Made by a program: the position numbers and the translations under genes. This document shows, piece by piece, positions 1 through 8,745 of a stretch of DNA of 27,952 bases (its first letter is position 1; each line of letters opens with the position of its first letter). This stretch comes from Chloroflexota bacterium (GTDB lineage: Bacteria; Chloroflexota; Anaerolineae; UBA7937; JACPPX01), in NCBI GenBank assembly GCA_016190785.1, contig JACPPX010000059.1, positions 1 through 27,952 of the forward strand, in the 5' to 3' direction. The notes beneath the pieces are model-generated. The model was not told the origin of the DNA. It saw only the letters and a program-made list of their open reading frames with translations, and ran no database searches.

Positions 1-1359
1 CCGGCAGCGGGGCGTATCTATCTCCCTACTGCATCGTATATTGAGATGACGGAATGGGCCCTTCCGCCCGAAACGGCAAAACGGATAGAAGAGTTAAGAC
101 ATCGCTTATGGGAAGGGGGCCAGGAGGGAATTCTGAGCTTCTTGCGGGGCGGACACTGGAGAAACTTCCTGGCCAAGTATCCAGAGATCAACGATATGCA
201 CAAAAAGATGCTCCTCGTCCATGACAAGGTCTATTCCCTGCCCCCTTCACCGGCTCGAGATAAAGCGCAGGATGAATTATGGAAAGCGCAGGGAAACGAC
301 CCCTACTGGCACGGTTCCTTTGGTGGAGTTTACCTCCCCCACCTGCGCACCGTCCCCTACCAGCATCTCCTCGCCGCGGAGGATATTGCCGATGGAGTGC
401 TTCATCCTGAGAACGATTGGTTGGAATATATTGAGACCGACTTCCGCCGCGATGGAGAAAAACAACTTCTGGTGAACGGGAACAAAATGAACCTCTACTT
501 TGCCCCGGCAGAACGGGGAAGCCTGTTTGAGTGGGACTGGCGGGAGAAAAAGCTCAACCTCCTGGACACCCTCACCCGTCGTCCAGAGGCCTACCATCAC
601 AAGGTTCGGGAAGTCTTGACCTCTACGCCGCAACCTGAGCAGGGAGCAGAAAAAGTTAAAACTATCCATGAGCTGGCGCGGGTCAAGGAGCCTGGCCTGG
701 AAACCCTATTGCACTATGATCCCTACCGGAGAGTAGCATTCCTCGACCATTTTCTGGACGAGAATACAACTCTCGACCAGTTCCAGAGCGGGGATTACCA
801 AGAGTTGGCTGATTTTGCCGCGCAAAAATATGACTACTCGTTTCAAGAAACAGAAGAGGGATTAATTGTCATTCTTTCACGCCAGGGGATAGTACAGGCC
901 GAGAACATGGTTCAGCCAGTCTATCTCGAAAAGCGATTCCATATTGCAAAAAGTAAGGCAGCGCTTCCGGTAACCTATTCTCTGACTAATAAAGGTGACA
1001 AGCCAATAGAGGTGCGCTTTGGGGTAGAGGTAAATCTGGGACTGTTGAGTGGCCATTCCCCCGCTGCCTTCTATCAGATACCCGGGATAAATCTCGATGA
1101 CCCGCATCTCGACTCCCGGGGCGAAGCTGAGGCAATAAAGCAACTCCTCTTAGTCAACCATCACCTCGGGGTACGATTGCAATGCGAATTGGAGCGGCTG
1201 GCTAGGCTGTGGCGGTTTCCCATCCAAACTGTCTCCAGTTCTGAGGCGGGATGGGAAAAGGTTTATCAGGCTTCCTCTTTGCTTTTTATCTGGGATGCAA
1301 TGCTGCAACCAAATCAGGCTTGGGAAACTAGCCAAACCTGGACTTTGCAAAGTGAATAA
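1..1359 (+). CDS. GH57-family glycoside hydrolase / 4-alpha-glucanotransferase-type enzyme, C-terminal part
   Basis: The reading frame is open from base 1, so the 5' end lies outside the window; 452 codons remain. The first residues (PAAGRIYLPTASYIEMTEWA) match the segment just after the catalytic barrel of GH57 amylases and 4-alpha-glucanotransferases. An alpha-helical DUF1925-type region follows, with a PYWHGSFGGVYLPHLR motif near residues 105-120. The remainder looks like the C-terminal beta-sandwich (DUF1926-type). GH57 enzymes of this type act on alpha-1,4-glucans such as starch, glycogen or maltodextrins, and are usually cytoplasmic. The catalytic Glu and Asp would lie upstream and cannot be checked, so hydrolase versus transferase activity is undecided. 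A new promoter begins six bases after the stop, so the next gene need not be cotranscribed. Confidence 0.85.
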   Translation, partial: PAAGRIYLPTASYIEMTEWALPPETAKRIEELRHRLWEGGQEGILSFLRGGHWRNFLAKYPEINDMHKKMLLVHDKVYSLPPSPARDKAQDELWKAQGNDPYWHGSFGGVYLPHLRTVPYQHLLAAEDIADGVLHPENDWLEYIETDFRRDGEKQLLVNGNKMNLYFAPAERGSLFEWDWREKKLNLLDTLTRRPEAYHHKVREVLTSTPQPEQGAEKVKTIHELARVKEPGLETLLHYDPYRRVAFLDHFLDENTTLDQFQSGDYQELADFAAQKYDYSFQETEEGLIVILSRQGIVQAENMVQPVYLEKRFHIAKSKAALPVTYSLTNKGDKPIEVRFGVEVNLGLLSGHSPAAFYQIPGINLDDPHLDSRGEAEAIKQLLLVNHHLGVRLQCELERLARLWRFPIQTVSSSEAGWEKVYQASSLLFIWDAMLQPNQAWETSQTWTLQSE

Positions 1360-1364
1360 GCGGT

Positions 1365-1393
1365 TTGACACATGGCGTGACCGAGGATATAAA
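1365..1393 (+). promoter_or_regulatory. Sigma70-type promoter upstream of the large glycoside hydrolase
   Basis: A perfect -35 TTGACA (1365-1370) is followed by a 17-bp spacer and -10 TATAAA (1388-1393). The predicted start is near 1400, giving a leader of about 40 nt. AAGGGG at 1421-1426 may be the ribosome binding site, although it is 13 nt from the ATG, which is long. Confidence 0.7.
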
Positions 1394-1439
1394 TATTTGA
1401 CTCGTCTTCTATCTATCAAAAAGGGGTAAGCCGAACATA

Positions 1440-4358
1440 ATGAAGCAATCCACTGCTTTCAATCTCCAGACCATCTTTTCTTTCCTACAACAACCGGCCA
1501 CGGTGCAACTGGTGCAATGGATCGTTCTTCCTTTGCTTATTGCTCTGGGGCTTATGTTCCCTCCCATCTCTCTGGCCGAAAGGGTCCTAGAGGCTGGCTA
1601 CACAGCGGTCCCCTTAAGCGGAGGGACCATCCTCGACCCCGATGGAACACAGCTCACCATCTTACCCGAGGGTATGAGTGGAGAAGTTAAGGTTCGCTTT
1701 ACCTCAATTCCTCGCGCTGATTTCCTGGAGAGTGGGGCAGGTTATGGCTCGGCACAAGATAATCTCCTCACCGCCCATCCCGACCTAGAATTGAAGAGCC
1801 CGCTCTATTCTTTTTCACTGCGCGGACCAATGCCCGTTGACTTGGTGCTGAGCATCCCTATCCCCAATGATGCGGAACCATGGGAAACCTTAGACCTCTA
1901 TGGCTGGACCGGACAGGAGTGGGTATGGCTGCCCCATTCCTTACTTGGGGAAGAGGTGCGGATAGAATCTCATCTCCAGTTTCTTCCCCAACTTGTGGGG
2001 GTTATGCAAACGAAGCAAGTCTCCCCGTTGATCAGCGCCGAGTTCCAACCTGGGGAGACAATGCCCGAGGGCGCAGAGGTTTTAAGCACCCTAGAGGCCT
2101 CGGGGCTCTTCTTGCAGAACGATGGCTTCAATGGCCAAACGACCATCGGTGGCATTCCCTCCCTTACCCCTCAAGAGGGGTATCTGATCCTTCCCGTTTT
2201 GGAGAATGTCTACGAAGGCGTAGTGCGGGATGACCTAACCCACAACATTCTCACCAGCCCTGATCTGCGGGCCAACCACATTGCAGAAATCGTGTCTTTA
2301 GTGCAAAGCGAAGGTTATCCGGGGATCATCATTGATTACCAGGGCGTCACTCCCGATCTTGCTGACGATTTTTTGGCCTTCCTACGGGATCTGTCCGCTG
2401 CCCTGGAAGAGCAAAGCAAACTTTTGGGGGTGCGAGTCGGAGAGACGTTTCAGGTCTCGCCTGATAAGTGGAACACCGGGGGATACGACTGGCAAGGGAT
2501 TGGGCAAATAGTAGATTTATTCCAAGTTCCGGCGGTGGATGATCCCGCAGCCTTTGTCCCCGGCGGGCAAATGGATTCCCTACTAGATTTTGCGACCAGC
2601 CTGATCAACCGCAGCAAGTTGCAACTTGTCCTCTCCTCCTATTCTCAGGATGTATCTGGACAAAGTATCAATAACCTGACTTATGCCCAGGCCCTGTCCC
2701 TATGGGGCAGCCTCTTTGAAGTTTCTACACCCGAGGAAGCCTCCCCGGGGGAAGAAGTCTCGATAGAGGTTACTTCCGCCCCTCCCCTCCAGTTCTGGGC
2801 TGAGCCGCAGATATATTGGTTCACCTTTAGCGATGCTCAAGGTGAGCACAAGGTCTATTTGGAAAATGGACAGAGCCTGTCACATAAATTGGACTTGGCC
2901 GCTTCCCGCCATCTGACAGGGGTATCTTTGCAAGGGCTTTTCGCCGAAGGGAGTGACTCTAACCTCTGGTTAGCCTTGCAGAATTACCAGGCCGCAGCTC
3001 CTTCCAACTTGCAAAGCCAGTTCGTCCTCCTTTGGGAGGTGCAGACCGCCGACGGGAAGAGTATCACTTCGCCCCAGGTTCTTTCCCAATCTGGTTCCTG
3101 GGAGCCGGCAACCCCTGGCGAGTACAGCATTGCCCTCAGCGTTTCCGACAATGGTGGTCAATCTCCGCTGGTGGCTAGCGGCAGCATTCCCCTCAACATC
3201 GGTATCCCAACCCCAACTCGCACCCCCAGTCCCACTCCTACTCCCGGGACCACGCAACCAGCACCCACTCCTACCCCCACACCCCAACCAGTAATTTCTG
3301 CACCAGTACCGACCGGAACCGGATTCGATTACGGAATCCAGGTCCACCCCTTCCAGGGGGCCTGGGGCCCGGCCCTCAGTGCGGCGCAGGACCTAGGGAT
3401 GCGCTGGGTTAAGTTCCAGGTGCGCTGGAGTTGGATAGAGCAGAATCCCGGGATCAGAAATTGGAATGCCGCCGGGCTTGAGGAGGCGGTAAATGCTTTT
3501 TCCGCAGCAGGGATCAAGATCCTGTTCAGTGTTGTGGCCGCACCTCCCTGGTCGCGTAGTGTCCATGAAGAAGACGGCCCTCCCGATGACTTCAACCAGT
3601 ATGCGGCTTTTGTTGCCGATCTGTCCAGCGTCTTCAAAGGGCGGGTGCAGGCTATCGAGGTAATGAATGAGACTAACCTAAAACGAGAGTGGAACACCGG
3701 CCGACCTTTGAGTGCCGCAGAATATGTAGACCTCCTCTGTCGCACCTATAACGCCGTAAAAGCCGTAGACTCGTCAATGATCATTGTCTCCGGAGCCCCG
3801 ACTCCTACAGGATGGAACGATGGGATCATCGCCATCGATGACCTCGCCTACCTGGAGCAGATGTATCAGGCCGGGCTCAAGAATTGCTCCGATGCGGTGG
3901 GGGTTCACCCCAGCGGTTACAACAACCCTCCCTGGGCCAATGCCGCAAGCTATTCTGACCCTACTGCCACCTTCGGGGCGAAGGGGCACCGCAGTTGGTT
4001 CTTCCTGGACACTATCCAGAGTTACCACAACGTGATGGCCAAGTACGGGGATGGAAATACAAAACTATGGGCCACAGAGTGGGGCTGGGCGGTAAGCCAG
4101 GGCATCGGAGCTCCCAACCCCGGCTACGAGTTTGCCGCCGATAACACCGAGCAAGAACAGGCCGATTTTATCGTCGAGGGTTACAAGATTGCTCGCAACT
4201 CTGGATTTATGGGAGTGATGTTCCTCTGGAACCTCAATTTCGAGGCAGTGAACCCAGGGAGCGAGCAAGGCAAATTCGGTATTGTGTACAGCAACTATGC
4301 CCCCCGCCCGGCCTACACCGCCCTCCGCGATGCTCGACAAAACGGGACCCTGCCCTAA
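1440..4358 (+). CDS. Secreted multidomain glycoside hydrolase: GH18-like module, Pro/Thr linker, clan GH-A barrel
   Basis: This 972-residue protein has an N-terminal hydrophobic segment at about residues 25-45 (signal peptide or anchor). A beta-rich region follows, then a GH18-like region at about 210-430. That region contains GIIIDYQGV (about 296-303), where spore-hydrolase-type GH18 proteins carry Asp-x-Glu; here the expected Glu is Gln301. A further beta-rich region leads to a Pro/Thr linker at about 586-625. The C-terminal barrel resembles GH5/GH39-type clan GH-A enzymes: EVMNETN supplies a probable acid/base Glu744 and ATEWGW a probable nucleophile Glu880. It likely cleaves an extracellular beta-glycan, but the substrate cannot be read from sequence. 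The next gene encodes a paralogue of the C-terminal barrel. The exact GH family is uncertain. Confidence 0.8.
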   Translation: MKQSTAFNLQTIFSFLQQPATVQLVQWIVLPLLIALGLMFPPISLAERVLEAGYTAVPLSGGTILDPDGTQLTILPEGMSGEVKVRFTSIPRADFLESGAGYGSAQDNLLTAHPDLELKSPLYSFSLRGPMPVDLVLSIPIPNDAEPWETLDLYGWTGQEWVWLPHSLLGEEVRIESHLQFLPQLVGVMQTKQVSPLISAEFQPGETMPEGAEVLSTLEASGLFLQNDGFNGQTTIGGIPSLTPQEGYLILPVLENVYEGVVRDDLTHNILTSPDLRANHIAEIVSLVQSEGYPGIIIDYQGVTPDLADDFLAFLRDLSAALEEQSKLLGVRVGETFQVSPDKWNTGGYDWQGIGQIVDLFQVPAVDDPAAFVPGGQMDSLLDFATSLINRSKLQLVLSSYSQDVSGQSINNLTYAQALSLWGSLFEVSTPEEASPGEEVSIEVTSAPPLQFWAEPQIYWFTFSDAQGEHKVYLENGQSLSHKLDLAASRHLTGVSLQGLFAEGSDSNLWLALQNYQAAAPSNLQSQFVLLWEVQTADGKSITSPQVLSQSGSWEPATPGEYSIALSVSDNGGQSPLVASGSIPLNIGIPTPTRTPSPTPTPGTTQPAPTPTPTPQPVISAPVPTGTGFDYGIQVHPFQGAWGPALSAAQDLGMRWVKFQVRWSWIEQNPGIRNWNAAGLEEAVNAFSAAGIKILFSVVAAPPWSRSVHEEDGPPDDFNQYAAFVADLSSVFKGRVQAIEVMNETNLKREWNTGRPLSAAEYVDLLCRTYNAVKAVDSSMIIVSGAPTPTGWNDGIIAIDDLAYLEQMYQAGLKNCSDAVGVHPSGYNNPPWANAASYSDPTATFGAKGHRSWFFLDTIQSYHNVMAKYGDGNTKLWATEWGWAVSQGIGAPNPGYEFAADNTEQEQADFIVEGYKIARNSGFMGVMFLWNLNFEAVNPGSEQGKFGIVYSNYAPRPAYTALRDARQNGTLP

Positions 4359-4384
4359 CCTGGCCGATGACCCGTTGGAGAAAA

Positions 4385-4410
4385 GGGAGTCCCGAGGTAT
4401 CGGGACTCCC
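4385..4410. terminator. Perfect 11-bp stem hairpin between the two glycoside hydrolase genes
   Basis: GGGAGTCCCGA, a GGTA loop and TCGGGACTCCC form a perfect 11-bp stem with a 4-nt loop. On the plus strand the stem is followed by AACCTTTGCC, a poor U-tract. On the minus strand it is followed by TTTTC. It may stop or slow transcription from the first hydrolase gene, or stabilise its 3' end. It also argues against the upstream ATG at 4367 as the start of the next gene. Confidence 0.5.
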
Positions 4411-4429
4411 AACCTTTGCCAAAAAAGAT

Positions 4430-5707
4430 ATGATTGAAACCAGACCACGAATTAACGTACAAGTCTACCCAACGGTGAGCACTATATATCGACCCCTGAT
4501 TCTGGGCCTAGTCTTATTGATGGCTTGTACCCCGGTCACAGGCCCCACCCCTACCCCCACCAAAACCCCTACCGTGGGGGCCCAGGCCGCTCCTAGCTCC
4601 ACACCAACCTACAGACCCTCCACTACACCGGGCACGACCCCCCCTACCCCCACGGTCACTGAAACTGTGGCCTTCTGCCCACCTAAAAATCTTTCGCCAC
4701 GGATGAATTCCCCGGAGTACGGCATGCAGGCCTTTTTATGGTATCGGCCGGAGACTGCTTGGCGCGATCTAGACCTCATCAAAAATGCGGACTTCGGATG
4801 GGTGCGGCAGATGTTCGCCTGGACGGATATCGAGGGGGCAGGCAAGGGAACTTACGACTGGAGCCGGACAGATCGCATAGTCCGCGACTCCACCAGCCGG
4901 GGGATTAATATTTTAGCCTCAATTTTCAAACCACCGGCTTGGCTGGGCTCCTCCTACCCCTCTAGTGGAGCAGCCAATAACTGGCGCGACCTGGCCGATT
5001 TCTTGTCAGCATTAGCCAGCCGCTACCGAGGCTGCATCCGGGCCTACTCCATCTGGAACGAACCAAACCTCAGCCGAGAATGGGGTAATCAACCGAATCC
5101 AACGGCCTATGCCCAAATGCTCAAAGTAGCCTTCCAGGCGATAAAGAATGCCGATCCCGGCGCCCTGGTATTCTCCGCCGGGCTGAGCCCTACCGGAACC
5201 TACGATTCTACAGCAATGCCCGATGAAATCTTCTTAGAGCAGATGTACCAAGCGGGGGCTGCACCATACTTCGATGCCTTGGGTCTCCATGCCCCCGGCT
5301 ACAAAGCCCCCCCGGAGACCAGCCCCCAGGAGGCGGCCTCCAACCCGGAGTATGGAGGCCAACGCTTCTTCACCTTCCGCCATGTGGAGGATATGCGGGC
5401 GATTATGGTGCAATATGGGGATGAGGATAAACAAGTTGCCATCCTGGAATTCGGTTGGACCAGCGATCCCCGGCCTGAATCTCCCTATTATTGGCATTCC
5501 GTAACCCAAGAAGAGAAGGCTGACTACTTAGTGCGGGCCTTTGCATGGGCCAAGGCCCACTGGTCCCCCTGGATCGGGGTGATGACCGTGATCTACCTGG
5601 CCGATGCCGACTGGACGGAAAACGATGAGCAGTATTGGTGGGCCATCACCCACCCCGATGGCCGCCCACGGCGGGCCTACACTGCCCTCAAAGAAATGCC
5701 CAAGTAG
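4430..5707 (+). CDS. Lipoprotein clan GH-A glycoside hydrolase (GH5/GH39-like)
   Basis: I chose the ATG at 4430 over the ATG at 4367 because the earlier one would read through the hairpin and push the signal sequence inward; a GTG at 4475 is also possible. The 425-residue product has a hydrophobic segment ending in the lipobox LLMAC with Cys33, then a Pro/Thr linker, then a single barrel. SIWNEPNLSREW carries the probable acid/base Glu211, and ILEFGW the probable nucleophile Glu340. It should be a lipid-anchored extracellular glycosidase. Segments such as EQMYQAG, followed by a xGxHxxGY pattern, are shared with the barrel of the preceding gene, so the two barrels are paralogues. The substrate is unknown. 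No strong ribosome binding site precedes either start. Confidence 0.8.
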   Translation: MIETRPRINVQVYPTVSTIYRPLILGLVLLMACTPVTGPTPTPTKTPTVGAQAAPSSTPTYRPSTTPGTTPPTPTVTETVAFCPPKNLSPRMNSPEYGMQAFLWYRPETAWRDLDLIKNADFGWVRQMFAWTDIEGAGKGTYDWSRTDRIVRDSTSRGINILASIFKPPAWLGSSYPSSGAANNWRDLADFLSALASRYRGCIRAYSIWNEPNLSREWGNQPNPTAYAQMLKVAFQAIKNADPGALVFSAGLSPTGTYDSTAMPDEIFLEQMYQAGAAPYFDALGLHAPGYKAPPETSPQEAASNPEYGGQRFFTFRHVEDMRAIMVQYGDEDKQVAILEFGWTSDPRPESPYYWHSVTQEEKADYLVRAFAWAKAHWSPWIGVMTVIYLADADWTENDEQYWWAITHPDGRPRRAYTALKEMPK

Positions 5708-5727
5708 AATCCCCACCGTAAGGCAAG

Positions 5728-5758
5728 AAGCCAGGTCAGCTCGGCCTGGCTATTTTTT
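5728..5758 (+). terminator. Rho-independent terminator after the lipoprotein glycoside hydrolase
   Basis: Stem AGCCAGG (5729-5735) pairs with CCTGGCT (5745-5751) across a 9-nt loop and is followed by ATTTTTT. It lies 20 nt after the stop codon and separates this gene from the convergent propeller lipoprotein gene. Confidence 0.8.
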
Positions 5759-5780
5759 CGGACGATTAAGACTGTCTATA

Positions 5781-6890
5781 TCAAGGGCTACCTGCAATAG
5801 GAGACCAGGAAATCCAGCCCTTAGCGGTCGGGCTGTTAGTCAGCTGAATCAGCCCTGATCCATCGGGACGGATGATGAATATATTGGAAGGGATGGTCAT
5901 GCCCGGCAGAAAAGACCCCTCCGTCTCCTCTCTCGATACGAAAGCAATCCATTGGCCATCGGGAGACCAAACGGCACCGATGTCATCAACCTGGTTATTG
6001 GTCAACTGCAATTCCTCCGAGCCATCCGGCCGGACAAGGTAAATCTCGTAGTCGCCGTCTTGCTCCGAAGCATAGGCTATCCACTGGCTATCCGGAGACC
6101 AGGAGATGTTGATAACCATTCCAGGGGCACTGACTATTTCTCTTTCTCCAGAGCCATCCGGCTTTATGACGAACAGATCACCTCCTACTTCAGAAGAGGT
6201 GTTAAAGGATATCCACTGTCCATCGGGAGACCAGACCGGCTGCAACTCCCAGACCGAATTGTGAGTGAGCTGGGTTAGCTCTGTACCATCAGGCCGAACC
6301 ATAAAAAGCTCAACCTCCGGCCCTCTGCGTGACGATGTGAAGACTATCCATTGGCCGTCTGGGGACCAAGAAGGGAATCCATTTAGCCACCCCTGGTGTT
6401 CAAGCCTTGTCTCCTCTGAGCCGTCTGAACGCATAATATAGATGGAGTGCCTTTTGCGATTGGATTGGAAAGCAATCCATTGACTATCAGGGGACCAAAC
6501 AGGATTTTCATCGCTGGCATAGCCGTGAACGGGATTTGCCGGCGGAGTGTCATGAGTGAGGAGCCTCTCTTCACTCCCATTTGGCTTAATGGTGTAGATA
6601 TCCTGGTCCCCGTCACGGCTCGAGACAAAAGCGATCCATTGACCATCAGGTGACCAGGAAATGTAGTTCACTGTTCCTGGATCGTTAGTGAGCTGATTTA
6701 TATCTGAGCCATCGGCCTTCATGACAAAAAGGTCGGATTGCCGTCCCTCTCCAGAGACAAAGGCAATAAAGCCGGAAGTTGAACCGAACAGCGGAGTAGG
6801 GGTAGACATAGGCGTTGGTCCTGCGCAGGAGGCAAAAAGCATTGCCACCGACACCGCTAAAGCCGGGGCGATCCTCGGCTTCTTAGCCAT
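5781..6890 (-). CDS. TolB-like beta-propeller lipoprotein
   Basis: The start at 6890 is preceded by GAGGT at a good distance and puts a lipoprotein signal at the N terminus, with lipobox FASC and Cys22; an in-frame ATG at 6980 would overlap the upstream gene and bury the signal. The 369-residue product contains about seven repeats of the WD40-like PD40 type (SPDGQWIAF ... IYxxxPDGSExxxL), which fold as a TolB-type beta-propeller. It probably sits on the outer face of the membrane as a binding scaffold, and nothing visible suggests catalysis. The last repeat stops abruptly at WISWSPIAGSP, so the final strand may be supplied by the N-terminal part, as in closed propellers. It lies 7 nt after the upstream gene in an apparent operon. 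Confidence 0.85.
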   Translation of the reverse strand: MAKKPRIAPALAVSVAMLFASCAGPTPMSTPTPLFGSTSGFIAFVSGEGRQSDLFVMKADGSDINQLTNDPGTVNYISWSPDGQWIAFVSSRDGDQDIYTIKPNGSEERLLTHDTPPANPVHGYASDENPVWSPDSQWIAFQSNRKRHSIYIMRSDGSEETRLEHQGWLNGFPSWSPDGQWIVFTSSRRGPEVELFMVRPDGTELTQLTHNSVWELQPVWSPDGQWISFNTSSEVGGDLFVIKPDGSGEREIVSAPGMVINISWSPDSQWIAYASEQDGDYEIYLVRPDGSEELQLTNNQVDDIGAVWSPDGQWIAFVSREETEGSFLPGMTIPSNIFIIRPDGSGLIQLTNSPTAKGWISWSPIAGSP

Positions 6891-6897
6891 AGTTACC

Positions 6898-7500
6898 TCA
6901 GAAACTCCTCTGCCAATCCATTTCGCTGATACACCCACCTTCATAGTGCAAGTCTGCCACCGGGCTAGCGGGCTGGTCATCGGCTCCCAAAATCTGCATG
7001 TGGAATTCTCCAGGTTGGGTGCCCATGAAGAACTCGTAGTAGCCTGCCGGGCTATCTACCCAGGTATAGAAAATGGCGCTGTAGCCAAAATCATTAAAGA
7101 GACGGACCTGCACATCCCCCAGGCCCTGGCCTTGAGCATCGAAGACCCGACCACGGATAAGCCGCCTTTGTTCACAAGGCGGAGGCTCAGAAATCCTTAG
7201 CACGCTAAATTCATACCCGGTCGGAGTAGGGGTGACAATAGGGTTATCCTCCGGGGTTGGGGAGGGCGGAATAGACAAAGCAGTCGGAGTGGGGGGCAAG
7301 GGGGTGGAGGCTGGCCCAGAAACGGTAACCAGAGGAGTGGGGAAGAGTAAAGTCGGAGTGGGAGGGTGAAGGGAAGAGGAAAGGGGAGTGGTCAGGAAAA
7401 GGATTAATGCCACCCCGGCCAGACAAGCCCCCACCGCACCCAGGCCAAAAGCCAGTAGAAAACCTAAGGCATAGGTCTTTTCCCGATTAGGACCAGACAC
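6898..7500 (-). CDS. Membrane-anchored protein with Pro/Thr linker and carboxypeptidase-regulatory/Ig-like domain
   Basis: The ATG at 7566 would lie inside the tRNA gene on the other strand, so I place the start at GTG 7500, which has AGGGAG six bases upstream. The product is 200 residues: a short basic N terminus, one transmembrane segment (about residues 10-35), a long Ser/Pro/Thr-rich stalk (about 38-90), and a C-terminal beta domain with IRGRVFDAQGQGLGDVQVRL and GYYEF signatures. These are typical of carboxypeptidase-regulatory-like or SpaA/Cna-B-like folds. The predicted topology is a stalked domain displayed outside the cell. The downstream propeller lipoprotein gene probably belongs to the same transcript, so the pair may act together at the surface. 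The specific function is unknown. Confidence 0.75.
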   Translation of the reverse strand: MSGPNREKTYALGFLLAFGLGAVGACLAGVALILFLTTPLSSSLHPPTPTLLFPTPLVTVSGPASTPLPPTPTALSIPPSPTPEDNPIVTPTPTGYEFSVLRISEPPPCEQRRLIRGRVFDAQGQGLGDVQVRLFNDFGYSAIFYTWVDSPAGYYEFFMGTQPGEFHMQILGADDQPASPVADLHYEGGCISEMDWQRSF

Positions 7501-7529
7501 TTGTTGCTCCCTATTGCGGATGATATAAT
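7501..7529 (+). promoter_or_regulatory. Promoter of the tRNA-Val gene
   Basis: -35 TTGTTG (7501-7506), a 17-bp spacer and a perfect -10 TATAAT (7524-7529) are seen. The expected transcription start (about 7536) is one base before the tRNA 5' end. The -35 box directly abuts the GTG start codon of the divergent minus-strand gene at 7500. Confidence 0.75.
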
Positions 7530-7536
7530 ATCCCGG

Positions 7537-7610
<74 letters not shown>

Positions 7611-7662
7611 TCTTTTCTGCGGATTCTCCCACGGATTTTCGTAGCAAAATAACTGGCTGAAA

Positions 7663-8415
7663 ATGGCCGAACTGCTCGCCGCCTTATATGATTTCCGCGG
7701 GCAACTGGTCCTCTGGACCGGGGGTTATATTCTCCTTTATGCCCTGGCCAGCAATCTTTCTTTCCTCATCCGAGAATCGGCCGCAACCCGCTGGCAGCGG
7801 ATCATCAGTCCCTTGGAGCAAGGAATTCCCGGGGCCATCCTGGGGTTTGCGTTCTATATTGGTCTGCCTTACCTCGCCCTACTTCTGGGAATTACCAATC
7901 CCCAGCTAATGGGACTCCTTCCGCAAGACTGGATTCCTGGCCTGGGGATCAGCATACTATTCGGGTTGGGTGGCTTTTTCCTCCTGTTTGTGCTCTGGTT
8001 TTTTTATCTCCGTTCTCTCCGGACAAGAGAAGTTCAGAAAGTCAACACTCTGCAATCAATAAACCGCTTTGCCACCTTGTGGAGTGTCATCCAGTTTCAG
8101 GCCCACTGGGCCTTTCTTCGCTCCGCACCCTTGCTTCTCTTCGGCGAATACCATGGCGTCTTTTTGGGATTTGGCCTATTCCTCCTCGAGAGAGGGACCA
8201 ACCCCTACCTCCGACGCGGGCTATTCCAGGAGGGACAAGAAAAAAATTTACACATTGCCAGTTTAGCACTAATTAGTGCGATAGCCTTCTACTTTACTCA
8301 AAATCTGTGGCTCACCGCCGCCCTGCATCTGGCCATCGAACTCAGCCTTTGGGGTCTGCTGCGGAAAATAATGATCCCCTACCAAGAAACGAACCTGCAG
8401 CGGGTTTCAGCTTAA
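7663..8415 (+). CDS. Polytopic membrane protein of unknown function
   Basis: This 250-residue protein is mostly hydrophobic, with about six to seven predicted membrane segments and a charged cytoplasmic-type loop around residues 118-135 (YLRSLRTREVQKVN). Near the end, LTAALHLAIELSLWGLL and, earlier, LLLFGEYHGVFLGFG faintly recall CPBP-type intramembrane proteases. However, the diagnostic EExxxR motif is absent, so I do not assign that family. It starts 52 nt after tRNA-Val without a terminator between, so it could be read from the tRNA promoter. No clear ribosome binding site is visible. Confidence 0.6.
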   Translation: MAELLAALYDFRGQLVLWTGGYILLYALASNLSFLIRESAATRWQRIISPLEQGIPGAILGFAFYIGLPYLALLLGITNPQLMGLLPQDWIPGLGISILFGLGGFFLLFVLWFFYLRSLRTREVQKVNTLQSINRFATLWSVIQFQAHWAFLRSAPLLLFGEYHGVFLGFGLFLLERGTNPYLRRGLFQEGQEKNLHIASLALISAIAFYFTQNLWLTAALHLAIELSLWGLLRKIMIPYQETNLQRVSA

Positions 8416-8451
8416 GTATAGGCTGTTGATAGATTCGAGCTCGACACCCGG

Positions 8452-8697
8452 CTATTGAATGAGAAAAGAGAGGATAAAAAGGGCAGCGAACATTATCCCT
8501 GCCAGGATGGCGATACGCCGCAGGTCCTTGTAAATATACTCATATTCCCCGGGGGAAATCCGAGCCGCAGCTTCTAAGGTTCTCTCATCCTTAACTTGCT
8601 CCGCCGCAGATCGAGGCGGAGTAGCCTGGGGGATAAAAGGCCTCCGCGGTGGCTTGACCTTTCCTAACCGGCGCTCGCGGCGTGTTGGTTTAGGCAT
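8452..8697 (-). CDS. Small basic protein with C-terminal membrane anchor
   Basis: The 81-residue product has a very basic N terminus (MPKPTRRERRLGKVKPPRRP), a Pro/Ala-rich middle, a tyrosine-containing segment (EYEYIYKDLRR) and one C-terminal hydrophobic helix of about 20 residues ending at the last residue. A ribosome binding site AGAGGG lies 4 nt before the ATG. It follows murJ on the same strand and has a possible promoter of its own over the murJ stop codon. The predicted topology is cytoplasmic N terminus and tail anchor. I do not recognise a family. Confidence 0.65.
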   Translation of the reverse strand: MPKPTRRERRLGKVKPPRRPFIPQATPPRSAAEQVKDERTLEAAARISPGEYEYIYKDLRRIAILAGIMFAALFILSFLIQ

Positions 8698-8745
8698 AAG
8701 ACCCTCTTCTAATTCAAATTTTGATGCTGCTAGACACTATCCCAA

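Noticed and set aside
4367..4429. ATG at 4367 as start of the lipoprotein hydrolase
   Set aside because: It would translate through a perfect hairpin and add 21 residues before the lipoprotein signal.
7663..8415. CPBP-family intramembrane protease assignment
   Set aside because: Only vague similarity around the last helices; the EExxxR motif and conserved His pattern are not present.
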